A stretch of DNA of 64,000 nt from a virus. This document shows positions 6,880-13,675 of the stretch, piece after piece. Below the pieces are notes generated by a model. The model was not told the DNA's origin, searched no databases, and worked only from the letters and a program-made list of their open reading frames with translations. The first letter of the stretch is position 1; every line of letters starts with the position of its first letter. The translations under genes were made by a program, and so were the position numbers. The stretch spans positions 62,001 through 126,000 of IMG/VR virus record IMGVR_UViG_3300005590_000001; one strand, written 5' to 3'.

Positions 6880-6952
6880 TAGGACCGGCAGGACTTGAAC
6901 CTGCAACCTCCCGGTTAAAAGCCGGGAGCTCTACCAATTGAGCTACGATCCC
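6880..6952 (-). tRNA. tRNA-Lys, anticodon TTT
   Basis: A complete cloverleaf: acceptor GGGATCG/CGGTCCT, D-arm AGCTC AATTGGTA GAGCT, anticodon stem CCCGG/CCGGG with loop CTTTTAA, variable loop AGGTT and T-arm GCAGG TTCAAGT CCTGC, discriminator A. Confidence 0.93.
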
Positions 6953-6958
6953 AAGTTT

Positions 6959-7198
6959 CTACCATCGAATGATTTTACCGTTTTCAATTTGCCAACACTC
7001 AGCACAGTTTGGATCTTCTTCCCGTTGTCGCTCTAATTCCTCTTCTAAAGTTTCCCGTTCCTTGTGTTTGATGTCAAATTCCGCCGTAACCAAAACACCA
7101 ACATCAGTTTGTGTCTTTTGTGGTGAAAGTCCCAGCATTGCCAATTCAATGAATACTTCATCATGCTGACCCTGCTTTGCCATGAACTTAAATATCAT
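6959..7198 (-). CDS. hypothetical protein, 79 aa
   Basis: ATG at 7198 behind GAAAGGATCG. A beta-helix-beta N-terminal half (MIFKFMAKQGQHDEVFIELAM is a plausible strand-helix) is followed by a strand (DVGVLVTAEF) and a very acidic helix (ETLEEELERQREEDPNC) with a terminal NGKIIRW. The start overlaps the end of the small upstream gene. Unknown function. Confidence 0.5.
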   Translation of the reverse strand: MIFKFMAKQGQHDEVFIELAMLGLSPQKTQTDVGVLVTAEFDIKHKERETLEEELERQREEDPNCAECWQIENGKIIRW

Positions 7199-7292
7199 GT
7201 GCTTCGATCCTTTCAAGAACTTTCTTTGCGTGTTCAGGTTCAAGAACCACGTAGGCTTCTGTTATCAGGCCATAACTCTGTTTACTTTCCAC
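7188..7292 (-). CDS. small protein, 34 aa (GTG start)
   Basis: A frame from GTG at 7292 to TAA at 7188 overlaps the end of the gene upstream by 11 nt and the start of the gene downstream by 11 nt, closing an otherwise empty gap. Its sequence looks protein-like (strand GLITEAYVVLEP, helix EHAKKVLERIEAH). There is no strong ribosome site, so translation would depend on coupling. Confidence 0.4.
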   Translation of the reverse strand: MESKQSYGLITEAYVVLEPEHAKKVLERIEAHDI

Positions 7293-7545
7293 GTTCCATT
7301 GCTGGGAACCACCAGTTCACCAATGTATCTGGATACAGAAAATCAGCAATATGTGTTGGTGCAACGTAAGTATCATACGATGTTTCAGTCCACAAACAAT
7401 TGACAACAAATCCAGAATCATCGTTACGCAAGATCATTTCTGGAATCTTAACATAAACGCGATCTGAATCATCATCCTTGATTTCGAAATTTGCACCGAT
7501 TGGAACAGACTCAACTGGGGTAGTGATCGTGTCTCGTTTTGGCAT
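7282..7545 (-). CDS. hypothetical protein with VPIG-type domain, 87 aa
   Basis: ATG at 7545 lies inside the end of the upstream gene. It contains VESVPIGANFEIKDDDSDRVYVK, resembling the N-terminal domain of the membrane protein at 2511-3011 (VDVPVGKDFQLGDGRRYCRV), so the two share a small phage domain of unknown role. The C-terminal half is rich in aromatics (LVNWWFPAMERGK). Confidence 0.5.
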   Translation of the reverse strand: MPKRDTITTPVESVPIGANFEIKDDDSDRVYVKIPEMILRNDDSGFVVNCLWTETSYDTYVAPTHIADFLYPDTLVNWWFPAMERGK

Positions 7546-7693
7546 GGACTTTTTCCCGTTTGTTGTATTGATTGGCGATATTCTGTGCCTGATCACGACT
7601 CAATCCATAATCAGTAAATTTGCCGGTTATGGTATCTTTGACACAGAAGTAAACATGACTTGCTGGTTCAGGAATCGCTTTGTATCGACGCAT
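7511..7693 (-). CDS. hypothetical basic protein, 60 aa
   Basis: ATG at 7693 behind AAGGG. A short protein with a beta hairpin-like start (HVYFCVKDTITGKF) and a basic helix (SRDQAQNIANQYNKREK), reminiscent of small phage DNA-contacting proteins. Overlaps the following gene by 35 nt. Confidence 0.5.
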   Translation of the reverse strand: MRRYKAIPEPASHVYFCVKDTITGKFTDYGLSRDQAQNIANQYNKREKVHAKTRHDHYPS

Positions 7694-7702
7694 AATCACC
7701 CT

Positions 7703-7939
7703 TCATAAGTCCATCTCCGGTAAATCCAAAGTGTTGACACAAACATGCGTGTCAAATTCCGACACAAATATGGCACCACGCTCAGACTGAGACAAATAAT
7801 CTTTATTCGCTCGATGGCACACAAGACAATGACTTGTGTGATGTGACAATTCTGCACCACATGTGCATTGAAATCGCCGACAATCGACACAAGTCGATTC
7901 AAGACTCAATGGTACTCCACACCTTATGCATTCTGGCAC
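7703..7939 (-). CDS. zinc-ribbon protein, 78 aa
   Basis: GTG at 7939 behind AAGGGG. Cys pairs occur at CIRC (4-7), CVDC (17-20), CTC (25-27) and CLVC (38-41), enough for two treble-clef or rubredoxin-like zinc sites in the first 45 residues. The C-terminal part is acidic. Probably a nucleic-acid or protein adaptor; partner unknown. Confidence 0.6.
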   Translation of the reverse strand: MPECIRCGVPLSLESTCVDCRRFQCTCGAELSHHTSHCLVCHRANKDYLSQSERGAIFVSEFDTHVCVNTLDLPEMDL

Positions 7940-8114
7940 GACTATACCCCTTCTTAGCCTCTTCTTCTTTGATCCATTTGATGATCAACTCACACATTTC
8001 CTGCCGAGTTATTTTGCCGTCCATCAAATCCACAAGCGTAGACAATTGGATCGGAATCATTGTCCCACCGAACTTTTCCAGTCCAGCATCTGTTATTTGC
8101 TTGTATGCTGACAC
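7899..8114 (-). CDS. hypothetical protein, 71 aa (GTG start)
   Basis: The GTG at 8114 is chosen because GGGAGA lies 7-8 nt upstream; an earlier GTG has no such site. The protein is helical (SAYKQITDAGLEKFGG, ITRQEMCELIIKWIKEEEAKKG). Overlaps the start of the zinc-ribbon gene by 41 nt. Unknown function. Confidence 0.5.
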   Translation of the reverse strand: MSAYKQITDAGLEKFGGTMIPIQLSTLVDLMDGKITRQEMCELIIKWIKEEEAKKGYSRARMHKVWSTIES

Positions 8115-8183
8115 AATGTTCTCCCTTTGTAAGTCAGGTGACACAACATTCGCCGATAATGTGTCAGTTGAATATCCGCCGAA

Positions 8184-8378
8184 CTACAATCCTATCTGTA
8201 CTTCTTCAGAGACTCGTATAAAGTCCCAGTTTAAGTTCTGACAGGCTTCGTAGGCAGATTGAGGGTTCCAACCGTGCTGAATTAAAACCTCTTCTGCGAC
8301 AATCTGAGGGACCTGAAACGGTCTCCAAACTTTGCAATTTTCAGCCTCATTGAGAGTCAGCAAAAGATAGAGGGTCAT
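8184..8378 (-). CDS. hypothetical protein, 64 aa
   Basis: ATG at 8378 with GGGA upstream. The middle reads like a UBA-type three-helix segment (VAEEVLIQHGWNPQSAYEACQN), which is suggestive only. Overlaps the preceding small gene by 32 nt. Confidence 0.5.
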   Translation of the reverse strand: MTLYLLLTLNEAENCKVWRPFQVPQIVAEEVLIQHGWNPQSAYEACQNLNWDFIRVSEEVQIGL

Positions 8379-8502
8379 TCAGAAATTCCCGTGTTTTATG
8401 CCGTGAGCGACCTTTTGAGCTAGACCAACCATAAGCAATTGTAGTGCTCAAATCAATGAACTCATAAGAGCTAATAAAGCCCTCTATCCATTCATCAAAC
8501 AC
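8347..8502 (-). CDS. hypothetical protein, 51 aa (GTG start)
   Basis: GTG at 8502 has AGGAG 9 nt upstream. The sequence starts with an acidic aromatic helix (FDEWIEGFISSYEFIDL) and ends basic (SSKGRSRHKTREFL). It is the first gene after a 445-nt gene-free stretch, so its transcript probably begins there. Confidence 0.5.
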   Translation of the reverse strand: MFDEWIEGFISSYEFIDLSTTIAYGWSSSKGRSRHKTREFLNDPLSFADSQ

Positions 8503-8947
8503 AACAAGAAACTCCTAAAAGAAAGACATTAAGCACACTCTGTATAGTGTTGTGTTAAGGGGTGGATTTTGCTTTGTTCTGTGAAAAACTCCACACTCAC
8601 ACCAAAAAACCCCCAAAAACAGGCGTTTTTTCGCAACTTTTGCCTCAAACTCAATCACTTTTGCACGATTTTATTTGGTCAAAAGGCGACAAAGGTGCGG
8701 CCACAAAAACACGGGGCTTTTTGACATTTTGTCATTTCGACAAGAAAATTCCCCAAGAGGGTAGTCAAAATTTCCCCGGGGGGTGGTCTCAACTGAAAAT
8801 CAAAAACACGGGAGTTTTGCACGAAAATGTACTTGGCCTCACTTGGCCTCACAACGGTCGGACTTAGAACGTAAAAATTCTTAATCCTACCCTATCCGTT
8901 ATCCCGTTTGCTTTGCGGACTTCTGTTGTTTGCAGAAGCCCCGTCGT
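8503..8947. other. 445-nt gene-free stretch, probable promoter region
   Basis: No gene is supported. Visible items are a perfect inverted repeat TGACA TTT TGTCA (8722-8734), two adjacent copies of acttggcctc (around 8830-8850), two copies of CCCGTGTTTTTG on the minus strand, and a hairpin just past the stop of the gene to the right (8920-8938). No convincing sigma70 promoter could be assigned. Confidence 0.4.
8920..8938 (-). terminator. hairpin after stop codon
   Basis: A 6-bp stem CTTCTG/CAGAAG begins 10 nt past the stop of the gene at 8948-9307. It lacks a T-tract, so it may stabilise or process RNA rather than end transcription. Confidence 0.3.
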
Positions 8948-9307
8948 TCAGATTTCTTCGATCTGCTTTCGCAGTCGTTGGTAACGAGCTTTCGACATCG
9001 GCCGACTTCCCCACCTCGAAATACTTTCGGCAGTCTTACGAAAGAACCGCAGAATTTCTTCTGATCGGATGTATTCGGATTCGAACATTCCCTGAGCAGC
9101 AGACAGGTCCGCCTGAATATCAACATCTTCCATGAAGCGTTCACGCATTTGCCCAATGCGATTCAATTCTCGATTAGCATCCGACTTCCGCCGATAAATC
9201 CTCAAGATCACATCCCCCGGATTCTCACCGAAAACTTCCAGAAAAACACAAGCTTCCTGTTCCGTATCAGATTTCCGGATGATGCTTTCCAGAGTATGCA
9301 ACTGCAT
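8948..9307 (-). CDS. hypothetical helical protein, 119 aa
   Basis: ATG at 9307 with GGAG six nt upstream. The protein is charged and helical throughout, with an Arg-rich centre (ILRIYRRKSDANRELNRIG) and basic C-terminus (KARYQRLRKQIEEI). No family recognised; a DNA-associated role is possible. Confidence 0.6.
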   Translation of the reverse strand: MQLHTLESIIRKSDTEQEACVFLEVFGENPGDVILRIYRRKSDANRELNRIGQMRERFMEDVDIQADLSAAQGMFESEYIRSEEILRFFRKTAESISRWGSRPMSKARYQRLRKQIEEI

Positions 9308-9358
9308 TTGATTCTCCAAAACTGAACGAATGTGAAGTTTAACACGAGCGAATGCGAG

Positions 9359-9430
9359 TCAGCCATGCTGGATTCGAACCAGACCTACCCAATAAACGGT
9401 GGGCAATGCTACCAATTACACCACAGGCTG
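9359..9430 (-). tRNA. tRNA-like gene, identity uncertain
   Basis: The 72-nt segment has acceptor CAGCC/GGCTG with imperfect inner pairs, the D-arm GTGTAATTGGTAGCAT, and a T-arm with TTCGAAT. The anticodon stem CCCA/TGGG encloses eight nt (CCGTTTAT), so the anticodon is ambiguous (GTT is possible). It may be divergent or decaying. Confidence 0.6.
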
Positions 9431-10059
9431 ATTACGGCAGGGAAAAATTCGTCCCAACCACTGCCGTAGAACAAACGGGACTACCCCTGAATTACAGGAG
9501 AAAAGAACAGACGGCGGAAATCCAGAAGTTAGTGTCCACTGAACCCATATATGTTTTTAGATTCCGAGTGGCTATTGTAGGATTTCGGCTATCTTGCCGA
9601 TAGAAACGGCGACTGATCCCAATCAATCAGAACGCGGGAATGTTGGATATCGCTGGACTCACCCGTAGGCTTTTGAGGATTCCCGAATTACTTCGCCGTG
9701 ATACTGTCTAATCAATACTCGGCCGAATATTGACACAGCACAAAAGTCGGCAAATCGCCGACAAACAAAATCGAACCGAGCCATTACCAAATGAGCCATT
9801 ATAGCCGATTCTAGTATAGTCGGAACATTCTCAAACTGATATCAATCTGAGAAGTCCTCTAGAATACTGACTGAGTAGGGAATCGAACCCTCAACTCGGT
9901 TCTTTCCAAAATCGCCGAACAAAAATTCTTGCAGTATTGCCGCAATAGCTTTTATCGGCGAAATCCCAAGGTGCAAGACTATCAGCATCAACCAACAAAA
10001 TGCACCTTATGCCTTACCACTGATCCAAACAGGGATCACTTATCGGCTATCCGCCAATG
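9431..10059 (-). ncRNA. 629-nt hairpin-rich gene-free stretch, possible structured RNA
   Basis: No gene is supported here. Stems include TACGGCAG/CTGCCGTA (9433-9468), CGGGAAT/ATTCCCG (9635-9685), GTCGGC/GCCGAC (9746-9762), TTCTCA/TGAGAA (9828-9853), ACTGAGT/ACTCGGT around a T-arm-like hairpin (9870-9900), TCGCCGA/TCGGCGA (9912-9961) and AAGGTGCA/TGCACCTT (9968-10008). It directly precedes the tRNA at 9359. It could be a second large RNA or an array of decayed tRNAs; no terminator of its own is visible. Confidence 0.35.
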
Positions 10060-10323
10060 TTATGCAACCGGAATGCCAGTCTCAAAATGATGACTGCAAT
10101 TCGGATTGTCGCAAGTGACTTCGCAATTCAAGCACAGTTTGTTTGCTGCACCTAATTGCATCGGTCGCTGAATCGAGTGTAATTCTGCCGATCCAGCCGC
10201 CGATTCTCTGTCAACAACCTCTTGAGCGTCAGTTGAATTATTGAACGGACCCCACAATGTTGCACTACCATTAGCATTAACAACTGTGACGAACCAATCT
10301 CTATTCAAATGACTATCCAACAT
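10060..10323 (-). CDS. hypothetical Cys-containing protein, 87 aa
   Basis: ATG at 10323 behind TGAGGAG. A beta-rich N-terminal half (DWFVTVVNANGSATLWGPF) is followed by a C-terminal cluster CLNCEVTCDNPNCSHH, a likely zinc site. Unknown function. Confidence 0.6.
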   Translation of the reverse strand: MLDSHLNRDWFVTVVNANGSATLWGPFNNSTDAQEVVDRESAAGSAELHSIQRPMQLGAANKLCLNCEVTCDNPNCSHHFETGIPVA

Positions 10324-10385
10324 GAAACACTCCTCAGAAACACAGCTTGCGAATGTCCGCCGATTGTTCTCTTTTCATGTAAATC

Positions 10386-10407
10386 CCGCCCGGCAAATGC
10401 CGGGCGG
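10386..10407 (-). terminator. GC-rich hairpin 16 nt after stop
   Basis: A 9-bp stem CCGCCCGGC/GCCGGGCGG with a 4-nt loop follows the gene at 10423-11058. There is only GGATTT after it on the minus strand, so termination would be weak. Confidence 0.45.
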
Positions 10408-10422
10408 AATCCCAGACAACGC

Positions 10423-11058
10423 CTAGCTGTCGTCTTCGTCTTCGCCGAAATCGCCGAAGTCGAAATCGCCCATGACTTCGCCTGCGAGATTCGGTGCCCG
10501 CTTGCTGCGAAGATTGGTGTACTTCTTGACATTCTGTCGCAAAGCTACGGCAGCCTGTTCGTACAGATCCTCAGTGATATCGGTGAAACCAATATCCCGC
10601 AGACCCTCAACAGGATGAGCCACACGATCTTCGCCATCAAACGAATACTTGATGGAACTGGCGTCCTTTTCCATCGCGTTTCGAACTACCGTGTTCACGC
10701 CGCTTGTTCCGCGACCATCCACGATTCCGCCGAAGAACTTACGGCAGACCCCTTCGTAGATCTGATTCCGAGCGAATTCCAACGCACGATTCCACTGATC
10801 GCGGAAGATGTTACGTGGAATACCACCCAAACGCTTGTCCGGCAGCTTGCCATCCCAGCCGATCATTCGGCAGGCAACTTTCGGATTGGTCTCTCCGTTG
10901 ACCAGACAAAACGACGCAAAGTGCTGAAGCACGTATGCGTTAAACACTGGCGGGTCAACCGTTTCGTAATCACGAACACCCGGCTTTTCCCGCATTGCAG
11001 CAATGGAATTTTCCAAAGCTGCCGCGTACCATTCCTCAGTCTGTTTCGACACAGCCAT
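10423..11058 (-). CDS. hypothetical protein with acidic tail, 211 aa
   Basis: ATG at 11058 behind TGAGGAG. The body is mixed alpha/beta with conserved-looking Gly/Arg loops (IGWDGKLPDKRLGGIPRNIF, GGIVDGRGTSGV). The last 17 residues are a Phe/Asp/Glu tail (GDFDFGDFGEDEDDS), the kind of acidic tail used by phage single-strand-binding and other replication proteins to contact partners. The body is not a recognised OB fold, so this is only a hint. Third positions are GC-richer than in the first 8 kb. Confidence 0.65.
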   Translation of the reverse strand: MAVSKQTEEWYAAALENSIAAMREKPGVRDYETVDPPVFNAYVLQHFASFCLVNGETNPKVACRMIGWDGKLPDKRLGGIPRNIFRDQWNRALEFARNQIYEGVCRKFFGGIVDGRGTSGVNTVVRNAMEKDASSIKYSFDGEDRVAHPVEGLRDIGFTDITEDLYEQAAVALRQNVKKYTNLRSKRAPNLAGEVMGDFDFGDFGEDEDDS

Positions 11059-11101
11059 GAGAAAATCTCCTCAAAATGAGGTGAACAAAACTGTCCGACT
11101 A

Positions 11102-11410
11102 CTACGATTCGCCGAACAAAAATTCAGACAGAATGTCTTCGGTAATCGTACGATCACTCCTGACTTTCCGCCGTTTCTGTTTCCATGACAATCCCATTGA
11201 GGAACCATCAGAAAACCAATCCGTTACTTCGTCACCGAAGAACACTTTTGGAATGACCGTGCCATTCCATGCCGCGAACCGGACACACAAACGACCGTTC
11301 TCACGAAACAGGTCAGCAATCGCACACTTTTCGTGACTTTTGCCGTTAGATTCAACGATTGTGAACCGCCGGTTTTCCGCTTTTCGCGGGATTTTTAACC
11401 GTTTTCGCAC
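11102..11410 (-). CDS. hypothetical protein, 102 aa (GTG start)
   Basis: GTG at 11410 has GGAG six nt upstream (GGAGAAAACGGTG); the open frame beyond it is a low-complexity Asn/Asp stretch and then the repeat-rich leader. The start is very basic (VRKRLKIPRKAENRRF), followed by beta-rich sequence (GRLCVRFAAWNGTVIPKVFFG) and a helical acidic end. Possibly a small DNA-binding protein; unknown. Confidence 0.55.
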   Translation of the reverse strand: MRKRLKIPRKAENRRFTIVESNGKSHEKCAIADLFRENGRLCVRFAAWNGTVIPKVFFGDEVTDWFSDGSSMGLSWKQKRRKVRSDRTITEDILSEFLFGES

Positions 11411-11646
11411 CGTTTTCTCCGTTTTGTTGTCGTTGTCGTTGTTTGTGGTTGTCTCTGTCGCCACCCTATAAGCTATGGAGGGCACGTTGTCCGGTTTTTC
11501 TGGCAGGATTTGACGCTGTAATTTTGAACACTGTACAAACGTTGTGCGGACACTTGAAAGGTGTACAGTGTACAAGCGTAAGGTGTGCAAATGTGAGGTG
11601 TACAGAGGTGGGGTCGACAAGTGTTAAGTGTACAAATGTTCATCTG

Positions 11647-11667
11647 TCGCGGACATTTGTCCCGCGA
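11647..11667. repeat. inverted-repeat leader element, copy 1
   Basis: A GCGGGACAAATGTCCGC core flanked by TCG/CGA. Near-identical copies occur at 13596-13616, 15164-15184 and, degenerate, 15580-15599, each in a long leader of a leftward gene. Confidence 0.75.
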
Positions 11668-11722
11668 CCGCCTGTACAGTGTACAAACGATCAGGAGAAC
11701 AAATGTTCAGTCAAACAAACCG

Positions 11723-11748
11723 CTCCCCTGTACAAGCGTACAGGGGAG
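11723..11748 (-). terminator. hairpin 17 nt after stop, containing TGTACA
   Basis: An 11-bp perfect stem CTCCCCTGTAC/GTACAGGGGAG with loop AAGC follows the 536-codon gene. On the minus strand it is followed by CGGTTTGTTTG, a poor T-tract. Confidence 0.5.
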
Positions 11749-11764
11749 GGTTGCTGTACAGATG

Positions 11765-13375
11765 TCAACTGTCTCTGCGATGGTTCAAACCACCATGCCG
11801 CCGATGACTGGGCACCTGTCCAGTGTATTGGAACATTGTACATTCGTCCATGCAGACGTGGTCCTCCATTTTCTTCTCTAGACTCTTGTACAGGTCCTTC
11901 AGGCGAGCGAAGTACGCTGAACGCTTGATCCGCCTGAACTTATGATCAGCGGCAATTCCGAGATCAGCGTCGCCGTTCTTTCGTAGACAATTGTACAGTG
12001 CCACGCGGCGGAACTTCTGATCGACATTCGGGAACATGCTGGACAGATGATCAGTGTGTTCGATCTGACTCTGCAAAAGAGCCAACTGGTTATCTGTCCA
12101 GTTCAGCGAATCGTCCATCATCATCTCATGAAGTGGAAACTTGTTCAGCTTGCCGTATTCGTCGTGAGTTCGGCGGACTGTATTCATGTACAGGTCCACG
12201 TGCTTCTCACGAGACTGACGATTCAGCATAGTGTACAAAGTTACACCGATGAACTTCAGGTTTCGCAGTGAACGGGTGTACACTACTTCCTGTGGTCTGG
12301 ACGATTGTCCAATTTGAATCCACGTCGGTTTCTGCTGGACAAATGTCCCGAAGATTCCGGTGGATTCTTCGTAACTGATCGGATGTTCAAGCGGACCTTC
12401 GAGCGAGGTCATTTTACTGAACTGACGTATATATGATTCGCTGCGGGACCGAATACTGAACTCGTGTCCAGTTTCCAAACATCTGAATCGAATTTCTTTC
12501 ACCTTGCGATTCTGTACAGTGTTCTTTTGATCAGTACGTCGGCTGACCGTTTCCATATCGACCACGTGGATTTTACTGTCCACACGTTCAACTGTACGTG
12601 CGACCAGATAGGCTTTTCCGCGGTCAGTCGGATCGAACCACCTGCACAGTGTTGAACAATTGTTCATCAAAAACGCTCGCTGGCAGGCGTCCTCAATATC
12701 ATCTCCGCTGAAAATTTGATCAGGGAGTTGCAACCCACTGGACACGCGTCCATCTCGCTGCTGATCCGGATTGAACATCTTTCCGCCCCGACCATGATTC
12801 GCGGTCCCGTCAGTGGAATGATGTACAGTAGTCCGTTCTCGCATCGAATTCAGCTTGGTGGACACGCGTTCACCCCGCTTCCGGTTCTGTGCATTGCAGA
12901 AATCGGCCACAAACGGATCACTGATCGCACGTATAGTGGTCAGAATCTTGATCTGTTCATCTGTATAGTGAATCCCGTTGTCGAGATTCGGTTCAGGTGA
13001 ACAATTGGACAGTGCCACGAACAAGCACCTTGCAGCACGAAGCGGCATTGTACATCTGTACACTGTCGGTCGTGCCATGAATCCGGTGCGTGTCCTGTAC
13101 AGTGTGAACCGAAGCATACGCTGGTCAGTTGTCCACGCGTTGTCCATATTGAGCATATGTTCAGCACAGTACCAATGATCAGTAACGTCATCGACCCACG
13201 CTGGACATTCGCTGTCCATAGACAGATGTTCAGCCATATCGGCGACTGAACCGATGTACACTGGAATTCCGGTATCTTCTGCCGCACGAATTGTGGGGAG
13301 CTGGCGGAATGCCTGCATTGACATTTGTTCACGTGTAACGCCTGTCATGGAAACGCCGGTTGGGAAACTGTTCAT
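11765..13375 (-). CDS. unknown protein, 536 aa, gene saturated with TGTNCA boxes
   Basis: ATG at 13375 is preceded by GAGGAG with 7 nt spacing; the open frame further left of it is leader sequence. I do not recognise the protein. It has a likely mixed fold with a basic central section (ERTTVHHSTDGTANHGRGGK), a C-terminal helical basic part (DHKFRRIKRSAYFARLKDL), several Cys (CRWF, FRCLETGHEF) and a very basic end (SHRRHGGLNHRRDS). The basic content and the array suggest a DNA-binding role, for example a replication initiator with its origin inside the gene, or a regulator of its own operon; both are inference. The boxes lie in more than one frame, often coding Leu-Tyr. Confidence 0.7.
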   Translation of the reverse strand: MNSFPTGVSMTGVTREQMSMQAFRQLPTIRAAEDTGIPVYIGSVADMAEHLSMDSECPAWVDDVTDHWYCAEHMLNMDNAWTTDQRMLRFTLYRTRTGFMARPTVYRCTMPLRAARCLFVALSNCSPEPNLDNGIHYTDEQIKILTTIRAISDPFVADFCNAQNRKRGERVSTKLNSMRERTTVHHSTDGTANHGRGGKMFNPDQQRDGRVSSGLQLPDQIFSGDDIEDACQRAFLMNNCSTLCRWFDPTDRGKAYLVARTVERVDSKIHVVDMETVSRRTDQKNTVQNRKVKEIRFRCLETGHEFSIRSRSESYIRQFSKMTSLEGPLEHPISYEESTGIFGTFVQQKPTWIQIGQSSRPQEVVYTRSLRNLKFIGVTLYTMLNRQSREKHVDLYMNTVRRTHDEYGKLNKFPLHEMMMDDSLNWTDNQLALLQSQIEHTDHLSSMFPNVDQKFRRVALYNCLRKNGDADLGIAADHKFRRIKRSAYFARLKDLYKSLEKKMEDHVCMDECTMFQYTGQVPSHRRHGGLNHRRDS

Positions 13376-13595
13376 CTGTACACTCCTCAAAACAAGAGAG
13401 AAACGGTCGGCTGAACACATGTCCAGCCGCCCGGCAGACTGCCGGGAAACCCATTGTAGCAAGCTGTCCGGCAAAATCCACACAATTCGGGAAAGATTTT
13501 TACTGGAATATTGAACACTGTACAGACTATCAATGTACAAAGTGACACTGTACAAGAGTGGGGTGGACATCTTTGCACTGTACAAATGTTCTCTC

Positions 13596-13616
13596 TCGCG
13601 GACATTTGTCCCGCGA
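13596..13616. repeat. inverted-repeat leader element, copy 2
   Basis: Same core as copy 1 and extended by one further pair; lies ~220 nt upstream of the start of the 536-codon gene. Confidence 0.75.
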
Positions 13617-13636
13617 GCACGTTAGAATCTGTGCCC

Positions 13637-13660
13637 ACGGGCAGCCCGATTGCTGCCCGT
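13637..13660 (-). terminator. GC-rich hairpin 15 nt after stop
   Basis: Stem ACGGGCAG/CTGCCCGT (8 bp) with an 8-nt loop follows the gene at 13676-14116. No T-tract follows on the minus strand. Confidence 0.45.
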
Positions 13661-13675
13661 TCTTACTTTTGAGAA

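Larger units (their letters stand above)
11411..11764 (-). promoter_or_regulatory. 354-nt leader with TGTACA boxes
   Basis: Gene-free. It has nine TGTACA hexamers, the inverted-repeat element GCGGGACAAATGTCCGC (11647-11667), a post-stop hairpin (11723-11748), and near 11480-11510 a weak promoter-like CGGACA-17-TATAGG. Its middle is related to the leader at 13376-13675, as if duplicated. Confidence 0.5.
11521..13597. repeat. TGTACA / TGTNCA array over a gene and its flanks
   Basis: Twenty-six copies of the palindrome TGTACA lie between 11532 and 13584 (for example 11532, 11562, 11569, 11837, 11992, 12232, 12513, 12822, 13049, 13057, 13255, 13377, 13519, 13579), with many TGTCCA/TGGACA and TGTTCA/TGAACA variants between. 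About 0.5 TGTACA would be expected by chance in this length. The boxes fall both between genes and in more than one reading frame of the gene at 11765-13375, so the constraint is on DNA or RNA rather than on protein. Confidence 0.85.
13376..13675 (-). promoter_or_regulatory. 300-nt leader with TGTACA boxes
   Basis: Gene-free. Boxes lie at 13377, 13519, 13534, 13549 and 13579; the element GCGGGACAAATGTCCGC lies at 13596-13616. An extended -10 (TGCTACAAT on the minus strand, ~13456-13464) precedes a leader hairpin CCCGGCA/TGCCGGG (13432-13448). No good -35 is present at the usual distance, so an activator may be needed. Confidence 0.5.

Noticed and set aside
8562-8867. 101-codon open frame on the plus strand
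   Set aside because: No ribosome site, repetitive Lys/Pro/Gly sequence and wrong orientation for the region; the stretch is better read as non-coding.
9740-9830. Further tRNA-like fragment (GGCTCATTTGGTAATGGC with a TTCGATT nearby)
   Set aside because: Arms do not pair into a cloverleaf; left as part of the hairpin-rich stretch.
10309-11079. 256-codon plus-strand frame opposite the gene at 10423-11058
   Set aside because: It mirrors a real leftward gene with good ribosome site and normal protein composition; the antisense product is Arg/Ser/His-rich and not protein-like.
13376-13585. Longer start for the 536-codon gene
   Set aside because: The extra 70 codons are the TGTACA-rich leader (repeated Leu-Tyr-Ser) and the ATG at 13375 has a proper GAGGAG.
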